This document shows positions 1-6,428 of a DNA stretch of 6,428 nucleotides, in pieces. Every line of letters begins with the position of its first letter. Position 1 is the stretch's first letter. The stretch spans positions 1 through 6,428 of the forward strand of contig JAEXFF010000275.1 in assembly GCA_023400335.1 (NCBI GenBank), in the 5' to 3' direction. The stretch comes from Bacteroidota bacterium (GTDB lineage: Bacteria > Bacteroidota > Bacteroidia > Bacteroidales > Marinifilaceae). The notes beneath the pieces are model-generated. The model did no database searches and was not told the origin of the DNA. It saw nothing but the letters and a program-made list of their open reading frames with translations. Made by a program: the position numbers and the translations under genes.

Positions 1-129
1 GCTAATTTCCTATCCATTAAAGTAAAACTGGCAACTGATTTTAAGAAAATATCGGATATCTATGTGATAGAAAACAGAAAGAAAGAAGAGAAAAGAGAAT
101 TAGAGGCCACTACCTATGAAGAGAAATAG
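1..129 (+). CDS. mreC: MreC, rod shape-determining protein, C-terminal end (5' partial)
   Basis: Frame 1 is open from the window start for 42 codons and stops at TAG 127-129. The visible residues (ANFLSIKVKL, then TDFKKISDIYVIEN) match the last beta strands of the MreC core domain, where a closing 'Y-V-I-E' strand is typical. They are followed by a charged tail of about 17 residues rich in Lys, Glu and Arg (RKKEEKREL...). MreC is a bitopic membrane protein whose periplasmic part organises the elongasome and contacts PBP2. The N-terminal membrane segment, coiled coil and most of the core lie outside the window. The identification rests on this short match plus the position 21 bases upstream of mreD, the usual mreB-mreC-mreD order. 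The tail shows no recognisable motif. Confidence 0.85.
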   Translation, partial: ANFLSIKVKLATDFKKISDIYVIENRKKEEKRELEATTYEEK

Positions 130-150
130 GCCGGATAAATTTGTGATACA

Positions 151-657
151 ATGAACAGTGCTAAATATTGGATTCATGTTTTATGTTTATTTATTATTCA
201 GATAACAATTCTGGACAATATCCAGTTGCATTCCTATATTTATATCAATATCTATATATTAGCGATACTGGTTTTACCTTACGGTATGAAGAAAGTTACC
301 GTGCTTTTTCTTGCCTTTTTATTCGGTTTAATCATGGACTTAGCGAATAATACGATGGGAATTCATGCTGCAGCAACTACTTTTCTGGCTTATATCCGTC
401 CTAAATTATTACAGTTTACACTGAACCGTGAACAAATTGATGAAATTGAAGGGACGCATAAAATGAGAAATCTAGGCTGGTTTTTAAAATATACCTCCTT
501 TTCCGTACTGGCTTACAATATTGTTTTAATTCTGGCTGAGGCTTTTTCATTTGTCAATATTGGAATTACTTTTATGCGTATCTTGTGTAGTAGTATAGTT
601 TCTTATATTTTTATTCTCCTTTATTATTTCATTGCGATCAAAAAGAGGCAGGAATAA
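151..657 (+). CDS. mreD: MreD, rod shape-determining membrane protein
   Basis: This 168-residue protein is close to the usual MreD length of about 160-170. It is very hydrophobic, with probable membrane segments near residues 6-22, 33-45, 48-65, 70-90, 110-132 and 140-163, and ends in a short basic tail (IKKRQE). The stretch DLANNTMGIHAAAT (residues 63-76) is the conserved 'D-L-x-x-N-T-x-G-x-H-A-A-A' signature seen in Bacteroidales MreD. MreD is an integral membrane partner of MreC in the elongasome; its biochemical activity is not established. The start at ATG 151 is well supported because an in-frame TAA lies at 136-138 with no other start codon in between. There is no clear Shine-Dalgarno site, which is normal for Bacteroidota. 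It sits between mreC and mrdA and is probably co-transcribed with both. Confidence 0.93.
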   Translation: MNSAKYWIHVLCLFIIQITILDNIQLHSYIYINIYILAILVLPYGMKKVTVLFLAFLFGLIMDLANNTMGIHAAATTFLAYIRPKLLQFTLNREQIDEIEGTHKMRNLGWFLKYTSFSVLAYNIVLILAEAFSFVNIGITFMRILCSSIVSYIFILLYYFIAIKKRQE

Positions 658-704
658 ACAGAAGGATGAGAAGGCGGGGTGATTTTTAAAGGTTTCGGGA
701 AATA

Positions 705-2555
705 ATGAACAAATTTACTCATAGAAAAACTGTAATTTCGGGTATCATTATCGGAATATTCGGAATATGTATTATACAATTATTCATTTTACAGGTTGTA
801 GACGACTCGTATAAGCTTTCTGCGATTAACAATGCCCAGCGGACAGAGACTCAATATCCTGCCCGGGGATTAATTTATGACCGGAATCACGAATTATTGG
901 TGTATAATCAGGCCGCTTACGATTTAATGATTATTCCGCGCCAGGTAAAAACATTCGATACACTGGAATTGATATCTATTTTGGGTATTTCCAAAGAAAC
1001 ACTCGAAAAAAACATCAATAAATGTAAACACTATTCCAATTTCAAAGCGTCTATTCTTATCTCCCAGATCACCGACGATAAATATGCCCGTTTACAGGAA
1101 AAATTGTACAAATATCCTGGATTTTTTATGCAAACCCGGACACTTCGGAAATATAACGTAGCTCATTCAGCGGATGTGTTTGGTTATATCGGTGAGGTAA
1201 GCCCTGCCCAAATTGAGCGGGATAGCAATTATGCTTTGGGGGATTATATCGGTATAAACGGTTTGGAAAAAAGCTATGAAACTGTACTTCGGGGTACTAA
1301 AGGAAAAAGAATTCTGTTAGTGGACAATTACAATCGGGTTAAAGGTTCCTATCACAATGGAGACTATGATGTTCCGGCAGTCGTGGGAGGAAATATTACG
1401 ACGACTTTAGATATTAAATTGCAGGAGTATGCTTATCAATTGATGAAAAATAAAAAAGGGGGAATTGTAGCCATTGAACCTGCTACGGGAGAAATATTAT
1501 TGAAAGTATCCAGTCCCGGTTATGATCCTCAACTTTTGGTGGGCCTGGAAAGGGGAGCAAATTACCGGAAGTTGCAAAACGATGAGAATACCCCCCTGTT
1601 CGACCGTACAGTTATGGCTTCCTACCCTCCCGGTTCCACCTTCAAGACCATTCAGGCTCTGATTGGTTTACAGGAAGGAGTAATCACTCCGGAGTCCCGT
1701 TTTGAATGCCACGGAGGTTATTTTTTCAACGGTTTACGCATGGGATGTCACAATCACGTCTCTCCTCTCGATTTGAGGGCATCTATACAACATTCCTGCA
1801 ATCCGTATTATGTAAATGTATGGAGACGGATTTTGGAAAATCCCAAATACCACAATGTCCGGGATGCTTACGGGAATTGGAGAAAATATGCCATGTCCTT
1901 TGGTCTGGGACAAAAAATATGTCCGGATTTCCGGAATGAACTGAGTGGTTCTATTCCCAGCCAGGAATATTTCGACAGGGTGCATAAAACGAAAAACTGG
2001 CATTGGATGTATATTATGTCCTTATCTATCGGACAGGGAGAACTTTTGATCACTCCGATACAAATTGCCAATATTGCAGCCTGTATTGCCAACCGCGGTT
2101 ATTATATGACCCCTCATATCGTACGCCCTTCCGGACAAGTGGAGAATTATGCAGAAAAACATACCATTCCCATTGACCGGAAAAATTTTGAAATAGTCAT
2201 CGAAGGGATGCAAAAAGCGGCAGAAGGAGGAACCGCACGCGTTGCCTCCATCGATTCGGTGACGGTCTGCGGTAAAACAGGTACAGTACAGAATCCCCAT
2301 GGGGCCGACCATTCGGTATTTATGGCATTTGCTCCCAAGGAGAATCCGCAAATAGCCATTGTCGTATATGTCGAAAATGGAATGTGGGGAGCAACTTATG
2401 CCGCTCCTATTGCAGGTTTGATTATGGAAAAATACCTGAAAGGTAAAATCTCTCCCCGCAAAAAAGAACTGGAACAGCGGATGATGAATGCAAACCTACT
2501 GCCCGTAAGTAAACAAGCGAAGTCTCGGGAAAATAAAGAAGGTGAAGGAAATTAA
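705..2555 (+). CDS. mrdA: Penicillin-binding protein 2 (elongasome peptidoglycan D,D-transpeptidase)
   Basis: This 616-residue class B PBP is close in length to E. coli PBP2 (633). It has a short cytoplasmic N-terminus, one membrane anchor (about residues 9-31) and then the pedestal/dimerisation region with the RGLIYDRN motif (54-61). The GYIGEVS (160-166) and GLEKSYE...LRG (186-197) motifs come next. The transpeptidase domain starts near residue 230. Its active-site motifs are intact: S311-T-F-K314 (nucleophile Ser311), S364-C-N366 and K524-T-G-T527. GQGELLITPIQ (443-453) is also typical. The enzyme cross-links glycan strands made by RodA, with its catalytic domain in the periplasm, and it is a beta-lactam target. 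An in-frame TAA at 687-689 makes ATG 705 the first possible ATG start. The gap from mreD is 47 bases without an evident promoter. A cluster of Cys and His (335-365) lies between the first two motifs. About 40 charged residues follow the catalytic domain. Confidence 0.96.
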   Translation: MNKFTHRKTVISGIIIGIFGICIIQLFILQVVDDSYKLSAINNAQRTETQYPARGLIYDRNHELLVYNQAAYDLMIIPRQVKTFDTLELISILGISKETLEKNINKCKHYSNFKASILISQITDDKYARLQEKLYKYPGFFMQTRTLRKYNVAHSADVFGYIGEVSPAQIERDSNYALGDYIGINGLEKSYETVLRGTKGKRILLVDNYNRVKGSYHNGDYDVPAVVGGNITTTLDIKLQEYAYQLMKNKKGGIVAIEPATGEILLKVSSPGYDPQLLVGLERGANYRKLQNDENTPLFDRTVMASYPPGSTFKTIQALIGLQEGVITPESRFECHGGYFFNGLRMGCHNHVSPLDLRASIQHSCNPYYVNVWRRILENPKYHNVRDAYGNWRKYAMSFGLGQKICPDFRNELSGSIPSQEYFDRVHKTKNWHWMYIMSLSIGQGELLITPIQIANIAACIANRGYYMTPHIVRPSGQVENYAEKHTIPIDRKNFEIVIEGMQKAAEGGTARVASIDSVTVCGKTGTVQNPHGADHSVFMAFAPKENPQIAIVVYVENGMWGATYAAPIAGLIMEKYLKGKISPRKKELEQRMMNANLLPVSKQAKSRENKEGEGN

Positions 2556-2566
2556 TATACAAGAGA

Positions 2567-3988
2567 ATGAACAGACAATCTAACCTTTTAAAAAATATTG
2601 ACTGGGTATCTATTTTCCTCTATACCGTATTGATCTTTATGGGGTGGCTGAATATTTATGCAGCTGTTTACGACGATACACACAGTAATATTTTAGATAT
2701 CACTCAAAAATACGGAAAACAATTGATCTGGATCGGGGCATCCTTTCTGATCGGTTTTTTAATCTTATTGACGGACAGTAAATTTTTCACGGCTTTTTCT
2801 TTCGTCATTTACGGTTTAATGATCGGCTTACTGGCGGCAGTGCTGGTTTTCGGACGGGAAGTAAACGGGGCCCGTTCCTGGTTTGAATTAGGAGGAATCC
2901 GCATACAGCCGGCAGAATTCGCCAAGTTTGCTACTGCATTGGCTGTAGCAAATGTCATGAGCCGTCATGGTTTTAAAATCATGCGTTTTTCCAGTTTACT
3001 CCAGGTTGGTATCCTTCTGATTATTCCGGCTGCCTTGATTATTTTGCAAAACGATACCGGTTCTGCTTTAGTATACAGTTCGTTTATCCTGGTTATGTAC
3101 AGGGAAGGTATGCATGGTTCTATCCTTTTACTCTGTTTTATTACGGTCGCCCTTTTTATCCTTACTTTATTGTATAATCCTTTTACGGTTTTATGTATTA
3201 TTATTTTCGCCAGTCTGATAGCATTCTGGTATTATCGTCAGGGGAAAAATGAGTGGTATAAAGTATTTGTCTTTCTGACCGGATGCTTCTTTTTATTATG
3301 GGGAATCCGCTGGTTATTGGAATGGCCGGTTTCCCTTTACCATTTGTTATTGTACTCCTATGTTTTCACTTGTATCACCGGAATTTATTTTATCTACAAG
3401 CGGAAAATGAAACATATTATGTTGGTTCTTCTGGCTTCCTGGCTTTGTATAGGAGCTACCATTTCAGTAAGCTATGCTTTCGACCATCTTCAGCCTCACC
3501 AAAAAGACCGGATCAACAATTTACTGGGGATAGAAACAGACCTGACCGGAGCGGGCTATAATGTAAATCAATCCAAAATAGCAATTGGTTCAGGAGGATT
3601 CTGGGGGAAAGGCTATTTACAGGGCACTCAGACGAAATTCAACTTTGTGCCGGAACAAAGTACAGATTTCATTTTCTGCACTGTTGGGGAGGAATGGGGA
3701 TTTGCCGGTACGACTGTAGTAATCATATTATTTTTAGTATTTATTCTGAGGCTTATTCACCTTGCCGAACGGCAGCGTTCCGATTTTTCCCGGATTTATG
3801 GATATGCCGTAGCCTGTATCCTTTTTTTCCATGTCGCCATAAATGTCGGTATGACAATCGGTATTGCCCCTGTCATCGGCATCCCTCTCCCCTTCTTTAG
3901 CTACGGCGGATCCTCTTTATGGGCATTTACCATACTGATTTTTATATTCTTACGTTTGGATGCCAATCGCTTGCAAGTATTCAATTAA
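2567..3988 (+). CDS. rodA: RodA, SEDS-family peptidoglycan glycosyltransferase (elongasome)
   Basis: This 473-residue polytopic membrane protein is about 100 residues longer than E. coli RodA (370). Family motifs seen are REVNGARSWFELG with IRIQPAEFAK (97-120), QNDTGSALV (161-169) and QSKIAIGSGGFWGKGYLQGTQ (335-355). They continue with VPEQSTDFIF (361-370) and GIPLPFFSYGGSS (438-450). Asp367 in TDFIF aligns with the Asp shown to be essential in SEDS polymerases. RodA polymerises lipid II into glycan strands in the inner membrane, together with PBP2. The start ATG lies 11 bases after the mrdA stop, so translation is probably linked; a purine stretch AAGAGA directly precedes it. The extra length falls around residues 200-300, between the QND-TG segment and the large extracellular loop, and holds about four additional hydrophobic segments. 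No clear GC-rich terminator follows the gene. Confidence 0.96.
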   Translation: MNRQSNLLKNIDWVSIFLYTVLIFMGWLNIYAAVYDDTHSNILDITQKYGKQLIWIGASFLIGFLILLTDSKFFTAFSFVIYGLMIGLLAAVLVFGREVNGARSWFELGGIRIQPAEFAKFATALAVANVMSRHGFKIMRFSSLLQVGILLIIPAALIILQNDTGSALVYSSFILVMYREGMHGSILLLCFITVALFILTLLYNPFTVLCIIIFASLIAFWYYRQGKNEWYKVFVFLTGCFFLLWGIRWLLEWPVSLYHLLLYSYVFTCITGIYFIYKRKMKHIMLVLLASWLCIGATISVSYAFDHLQPHQKDRINNLLGIETDLTGAGYNVNQSKIAIGSGGFWGKGYLQGTQTKFNFVPEQSTDFIFCTVGEEWGFAGTTVVIILFLVFILRLIHLAERQRSDFSRIYGYAVACILFFHVAINVGMTIGIAPVIGIPLPFFSYGGSSLWAFTILIFIFLRLDANRLQVFN

Positions 3989-4042
3989 CCGGAACTGAAT
4001 TTTAGTTTCTCTCCCTCTAATAAGAACAAAAAAAGGTTTTAC

Positions 4043-4052
4043 ACAAACGTTT
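4043..4052. promoter_or_regulatory. Candidate operator ACAAACGTTT upstream of hutI
   Basis: The 10-mer contains the perfect 8-base palindrome AAACGTTT and lies 54 bases before the chosen hutI start. The same 10-mer occurs again upstream of ftcD (5438-5447), and by eye nowhere else in the window. Its core CAAACGTTT matches the centre of operators bound by LacI/PurR-family regulators in other bacteria. Here the symmetry does not extend beyond the 8 central bases. It is flanked by an A7G run (4028-4035) and a CT7 run (4064-4071) that are complementary. Binding by any regulator is inference. Confidence 0.35.
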
Positions 4053-4080
4053 TAAATATCGGGCTTTTTTTCTACTTTAG
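4050..4080 (+). promoter_or_regulatory. Possible Bacteroides-type promoter for hutI
   Basis: TACTTTAG at 4073-4080 matches the Bacteroides -7 consensus TAnnTTTG at all fixed positions but one. A T-run at 4050-4053 lies 19 bases upstream, at about the expected -33 spacing, though it reads TTTT rather than TTTG. The expected transcript start would fall a few bases after 4080, leaving a short leader before the hutI ATG. The candidate overlaps the operator-like palindrome, which would suit repression. AT-rich sequence makes chance matches likely, so this is tentative. Confidence 0.3.
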
Positions 4081-4106
4081 TGCCTTCATTAGAAAGAAAT
4101 ATGCTT

Positions 4107-5360
4107 ATGAAAACACTGATAACAAATATAAAACAACTGGTACAGACAGAGACAACTCCCCGGAAATGGGTGGCCGGAAAAGATATGGCTCATCTGGAAA
4201 CAATAGACAATGCTTATCTGTTAGTGGAAGATGAAAAAATTGCAGCCTTCGGACCTATGGAAAAATTAAACCGGGAAGAAATAGAAAAAGAAACCGGAAT
4301 TTTAAAAGAAATAGATGCGACGGGACGGCTCGTATTGCCTTCCTTTTGTGATTCTCATACTCATCTGGTATATGCCGGTAGCCGTGAAATCGAATACATT
4401 GATAAAATCCGGGGGCTATCTTATGAGGAAATTGCCCGCAGAGGGGGAGGAATATTAAATTCAGCACAAAGGATAAAAGAAGCGACTGAAGAGGAATTGT
4501 ACAACTCTGCTTTTGAAAGATTGGAAGAAATAGCTATGTACGGCACAGGAGCTGTCGAGATCAAAAGCGGATACGGATTGGATACGGAAGGGGAATTAAA
4601 AATGTTGAGGGTGATCCGCCGTTTAAAAGAAAATACTCCTCTGTTGATTAAATCCACTTTCTTGGGTGCTCATGCCGTGCCTCTCCTTTACAAGCACGAT
4701 CAAACAGCATATGTGGATTTAATTATCAATGAAATGATCCCGGCTATAGCGGCAGAAGATTTAGCAGATTTTATAGATGTGTTCTGTGATAAGGGATTTT
4801 TTACTGTAGAAGATACCGATCGCCTGTTAAATGCAGGTATGAAATATGGAATGCGTGCGAAGATCCATGCTAACGAACTGGACTACTCGGGTGGTGTGCA
4901 AGTCGGCGTAAAATACAACGCCATTTCTGTAGACCATCTGGAACATGTAGGAGAAAAAGAAATTGCATGCCTTTTGGAGAGCGAGACGATGCCGACTGTT
5001 TTACCCGGCGCTGCCTTTTTCCTGAATATGCCTCACTCCCCTGTACGCCAAATGATCAATGCCGGATTGCCGGTAGCTTTAGCTTCCGATTTTAATCCGG
5101 GCTCCTCTCCTTCCGGAAATATGAAATTTATCATGTCTTTAGGTTGTATCAATTACAAAATGCTACCGGAAGAAGTGATCCATGCAACCACGATTAACTC
5201 CGCTTATGCTATGGGCGTTGAAGAAGAAGCCGGAAGTATTGCAGTCGGGAAATGGGCTAATTTTTACATTACTTTGCCGGTTCCCGGAATCGAATATCTC
5301 CCTTATGCTTATGGAAGTCATCTGATCGATGCCGTCTTTTTAAAAGGAGAACAAATGTAA
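4107..5360 (+). CDS. hutI: Imidazolonepropionase (histidine degradation)
   Basis: Translated from ATG 4107 this gives 417 residues, within the usual HutI range. It is a cytosolic metal-dependent amidohydrolase that opens imidazolone-5-propanoate to N-formimino-L-glutamate, the third step of histidine breakdown. The amidohydrolase motifs are complete: H84-T-H86 in SFCDSHTHLVYAG, E151-IKSGYG, H189 in GAHAVP, H254-ANE257, H277 in VDHLEH and D328 in ASDFNPGSSP. By analogy with Bacillus HutI the metal ligands should be H84, H86, H254 and D328, with E257 and H277 catalytic. Start choice: the reading frame is open back to GTG 4080, but that codon overlaps the candidate promoter. ATG 4101 is also possible and adds two residues. 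ATG 4107 is preferred because MKTLI looks like the family N-terminus and the purine run AGAAAG (4091-4096) is 10 bases upstream. The next gene acts on its product. Confidence 0.95.
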   Translation: MKTLITNIKQLVQTETTPRKWVAGKDMAHLETIDNAYLLVEDEKIAAFGPMEKLNREEIEKETGILKEIDATGRLVLPSFCDSHTHLVYAGSREIEYIDKIRGLSYEEIARRGGGILNSAQRIKEATEEELYNSAFERLEEIAMYGTGAVEIKSGYGLDTEGELKMLRVIRRLKENTPLLIKSTFLGAHAVPLLYKHDQTAYVDLIINEMIPAIAAEDLADFIDVFCDKGFFTVEDTDRLLNAGMKYGMRAKIHANELDYSGGVQVGVKYNAISVDHLEHVGEKEIACLLESETMPTVLPGAAFFLNMPHSPVRQMINAGLPVALASDFNPGSSPSGNMKFIMSLGCINYKMLPEEVIHATTINSAYAMGVEEEAGSIAVGKWANFYITLPVPGIEYLPYAYGSHLIDAVFLKGEQM

Positions 5361-5437
5361 GAAAAGAAAATTTCTAAAAATCACTTGCTGAACAAGACCA
5401 TCAACTGATTGAAAAAGTAAATATAAACATCTTATAT

Positions 5438-5447
5438 ACAAACGTTT
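5438..5447. promoter_or_regulatory. Candidate operator ACAAACGTTT upstream of ftcD
   Basis: This is the second copy of the 10-mer found before hutI, here 39 bases before the ftcD ATG in a 126-base intergenic stretch (5361-5486). The surrounding symmetry is better than at the first copy: outside the AAACGTTT core several further positions pair (a TTATA arm on the left with TA and AA on the right), broken by mismatches. No TAnnTTTG-type promoter was found in this gap. The only other structure is a weak CTTG/CAAG hairpin (5384-5396) without a T-run, so no terminator is evident between hutI and ftcD. A regulatory role is inferred from the repetition before two genes of one pathway. Confidence 0.35.
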
Positions 5448-5486
5448 ATAAAACTGAATGTCAGGCGGAATATAAATACAAAAAAT

Positions 5487-6428
5487 ATGAAAAAACAGCT
5501 TATCGAGTGTGTTCCCAATTTCAGTGAAGGGAACGACATGAATATTATCAATCAGATTACCGATGCCATGAAAACGGTAGAAGGGATCAGTATCATCGAC
5601 GTGGACCCGGGGAAAGCGACGAACCGTACCGTAGTAACAATGGTAGGAGAACCGGAAGCGGTATGTGAAGCTGCCTTCCGGGCCGTCAAAAAGGCTTCCG
5701 AATTAATCGATATGACCCGACACAAAGGGGCTCATCCCCGTTTCGGTGCAACCGACGTATGCCCTTTAATTCCTGTTTCCGATATTACCATGGAAGAAAC
5801 GGTAGAATATGCAAGAAAACTGGGGGAACGGATCGGAAAAGAACTTCAGATACCTGTTTACTGTTATGAATTTGCCGCTTTTACGCCGGAAAGAAGAAAT
5901 CTGGCTACCTGCAGGGCCGGGGAATACGAAGCCTTGGGAGAACGGTTGGGAAGTGAACAATGGCATCCTGATTTCGGTCCGCGGGAACTGAACGCACATA
6001 CCGCCAAAACAGGGGCTACAGCTGTAGGAGCCCGGAATTTTCTGGTAGCCTATAATATAAACCTCAATACGACCTCCACCCGGCGTGCGAATGCTATTGC
6101 TTTTGATGTAAGAGAAAGAGGACGGGTGAAGCGGGAAGGTAATCCGATTACCGGAAAACCGGTGAAAGATGAGAACGGAAAAAATGTGATGATCCCGGGT
6201 ACACTTAAATCCGTCAAAGCTATCGGCTGGTACATAGAAGAATATGGTATTGCACAGATTTCCATGAATCTGACAGATATTTCTGTGACGGCTGTGCATG
6301 AAGCTTTTGATGAAGTCTGCCGGAAAGCTGCAGAAAGGGGAATTCGGGTAACCGGTTCCGAACTGGTCGGAGTTATCCCTCTGCAGGCCATGCTGGATGC
6401 CGGTCGCTATTTTTTACGGAAACAACAG
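5487..6428 (+). CDS. ftcD: Glutamate formimidoyltransferase (3' partial)
   Basis: The frame from ATG 5487 is open to the window end, giving 314 residues with no stop. The N-terminus (LIECVPNFSEGND) is the hallmark of the formiminotransferase family. RHKGAHPRFGATDVCPLIP (78-96) is the active-site segment, with His83 aligning with the catalytic His82 of mammalian formiminotransferase. Other family stretches are GARNFLVAYNINLNT (181-195) and QISMNLTD (257-264). The enzyme moves the formimino group of N-formimino-L-glutamate to tetrahydrofolate, releasing glutamate, so it uses the HutI product directly. Both formiminotransferase subdomains appear present by residue 300. Whether the protein ends soon after, as in monofunctional bacterial forms, or continues into a cyclodeaminase domain cannot be seen. 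In Bacteroidales a separate cyclodeaminase and hutH often lie nearby. ATG 5487 is chosen for the N-terminal match; no close Shine-Dalgarno site is visible. Confidence 0.95.
   Translation, partial: MKKQLIECVPNFSEGNDMNIINQITDAMKTVEGISIIDVDPGKATNRTVVTMVGEPEAVCEAAFRAVKKASELIDMTRHKGAHPRFGATDVCPLIPVSDITMEETVEYARKLGERIGKELQIPVYCYEFAAFTPERRNLATCRAGEYEALGERLGSEQWHPDFGPRELNAHTAKTGATAVGARNFLVAYNINLNTTSTRRANAIAFDVRERGRVKREGNPITGKPVKDENGKNVMIPGTLKSVKAIGWYIEEYGIAQISMNLTDISVTAVHEAFDEVCRKAAERGIRVTGSELVGVIPLQAMLDAGRYFLRKQQ

Noticed and set aside
168..350. 60-codon + strand open frame in another phase within mreD
   Set aside because: It overlaps the conserved mreD coding sequence and has no start context or motif of its own.
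2022..2351. 109-codon minus-strand open frame, with smaller ones nearby (1734-2359)
   Set aside because: They overlap the transpeptidase domain of PBP2, which is intact on the + strand, and their translations resemble no protein family.
4005..4018. Short AACT/AGTT inverted repeat near the end of rodA as a terminator
   Set aside because: The stem has four A-T-rich pairs with mismatches beyond them and no adjacent T-run, so it is too weak to call.
5365..5396. Possible hairpins after hutI (AGAAA/TTTCT and CTTG/CAAG)
   Set aside because: The first has a one-base centre and cannot fold as a hairpin. The second has only four pairs and no following T-run. Neither is a credible terminator.
5766..6299. 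177-codon open frame on the minus strand
   Set aside because: It lies wholly inside ftcD, whose + strand product has clear family motifs. The minus product is rich in Ser, Phe, Pro and His with no recognisable domain, as expected for an antisense shadow.
1..6428. A new multi-gene system, mobile element, CRISPR array or RNA gene
   Set aside because: All long frames are accounted for by known cell-shape and histidine-degradation genes. No repeats, transposase, tRNA-like cloverleaf or rRNA sequence was recognised, and intergenic gaps are at most about 126 bases.

Overview
The window reads as a stretch of ordinary chromosome from a member of the Bacteroidota, probably the order Bacteroidales. 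Four things point there: the protein sequences look like the Bacteroidales versions of their families, the RodA is long, recognisable Shine-Dalgarno sites are scarce, and one candidate promoter resembles the Bacteroides -33/-7 type. A family such as Odoribacteraceae is possible but cannot be settled by reading alone. All genes are on the + strand.

Positions 1-3988 hold the distal part of a cell-shape (elongasome) operon. In order these are the 3' end of mreC, mreD, mrdA (PBP2, class B transpeptidase) and rodA (SEDS glycosyltransferase). Gaps are 21, 47 and 11 bases and no promoter or terminator is evident between them, so they are probably co-transcribed, with mreB expected upstream. MreC and MreD are the membrane scaffold, RodA polymerises glycan strands from lipid II, and PBP2 cross-links them.

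Positions 3989-4106 form a junction with no gene. It holds a poor Bacteroides-type promoter candidate and an 8-base palindrome inside the 10-mer ACAAACGTTT. No convincing GC-rich intrinsic terminator was found after rodA.

Positions 4107-6428 hold two histidine-degradation genes. hutI (imidazolonepropionase) makes N-formimino-L-glutamate, and ftcD (glutamate formimidoyltransferase, cut by the window end) moves the formimino group to tetrahydrofolate and releases glutamate. They are separated by 126 bases that carry a second copy of ACAAACGTTT. This repeated palindrome resembles a LacI/PurR-family operator core and is the most interesting unexplained signal here.

No RNA genes, mobile elements, CRISPR arrays or broken genes were seen. 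I do not see a new multi-gene system. The points worth a second look are the shared operator-like motif, the extra membrane segments in RodA and a Cys/His cluster in PBP2.
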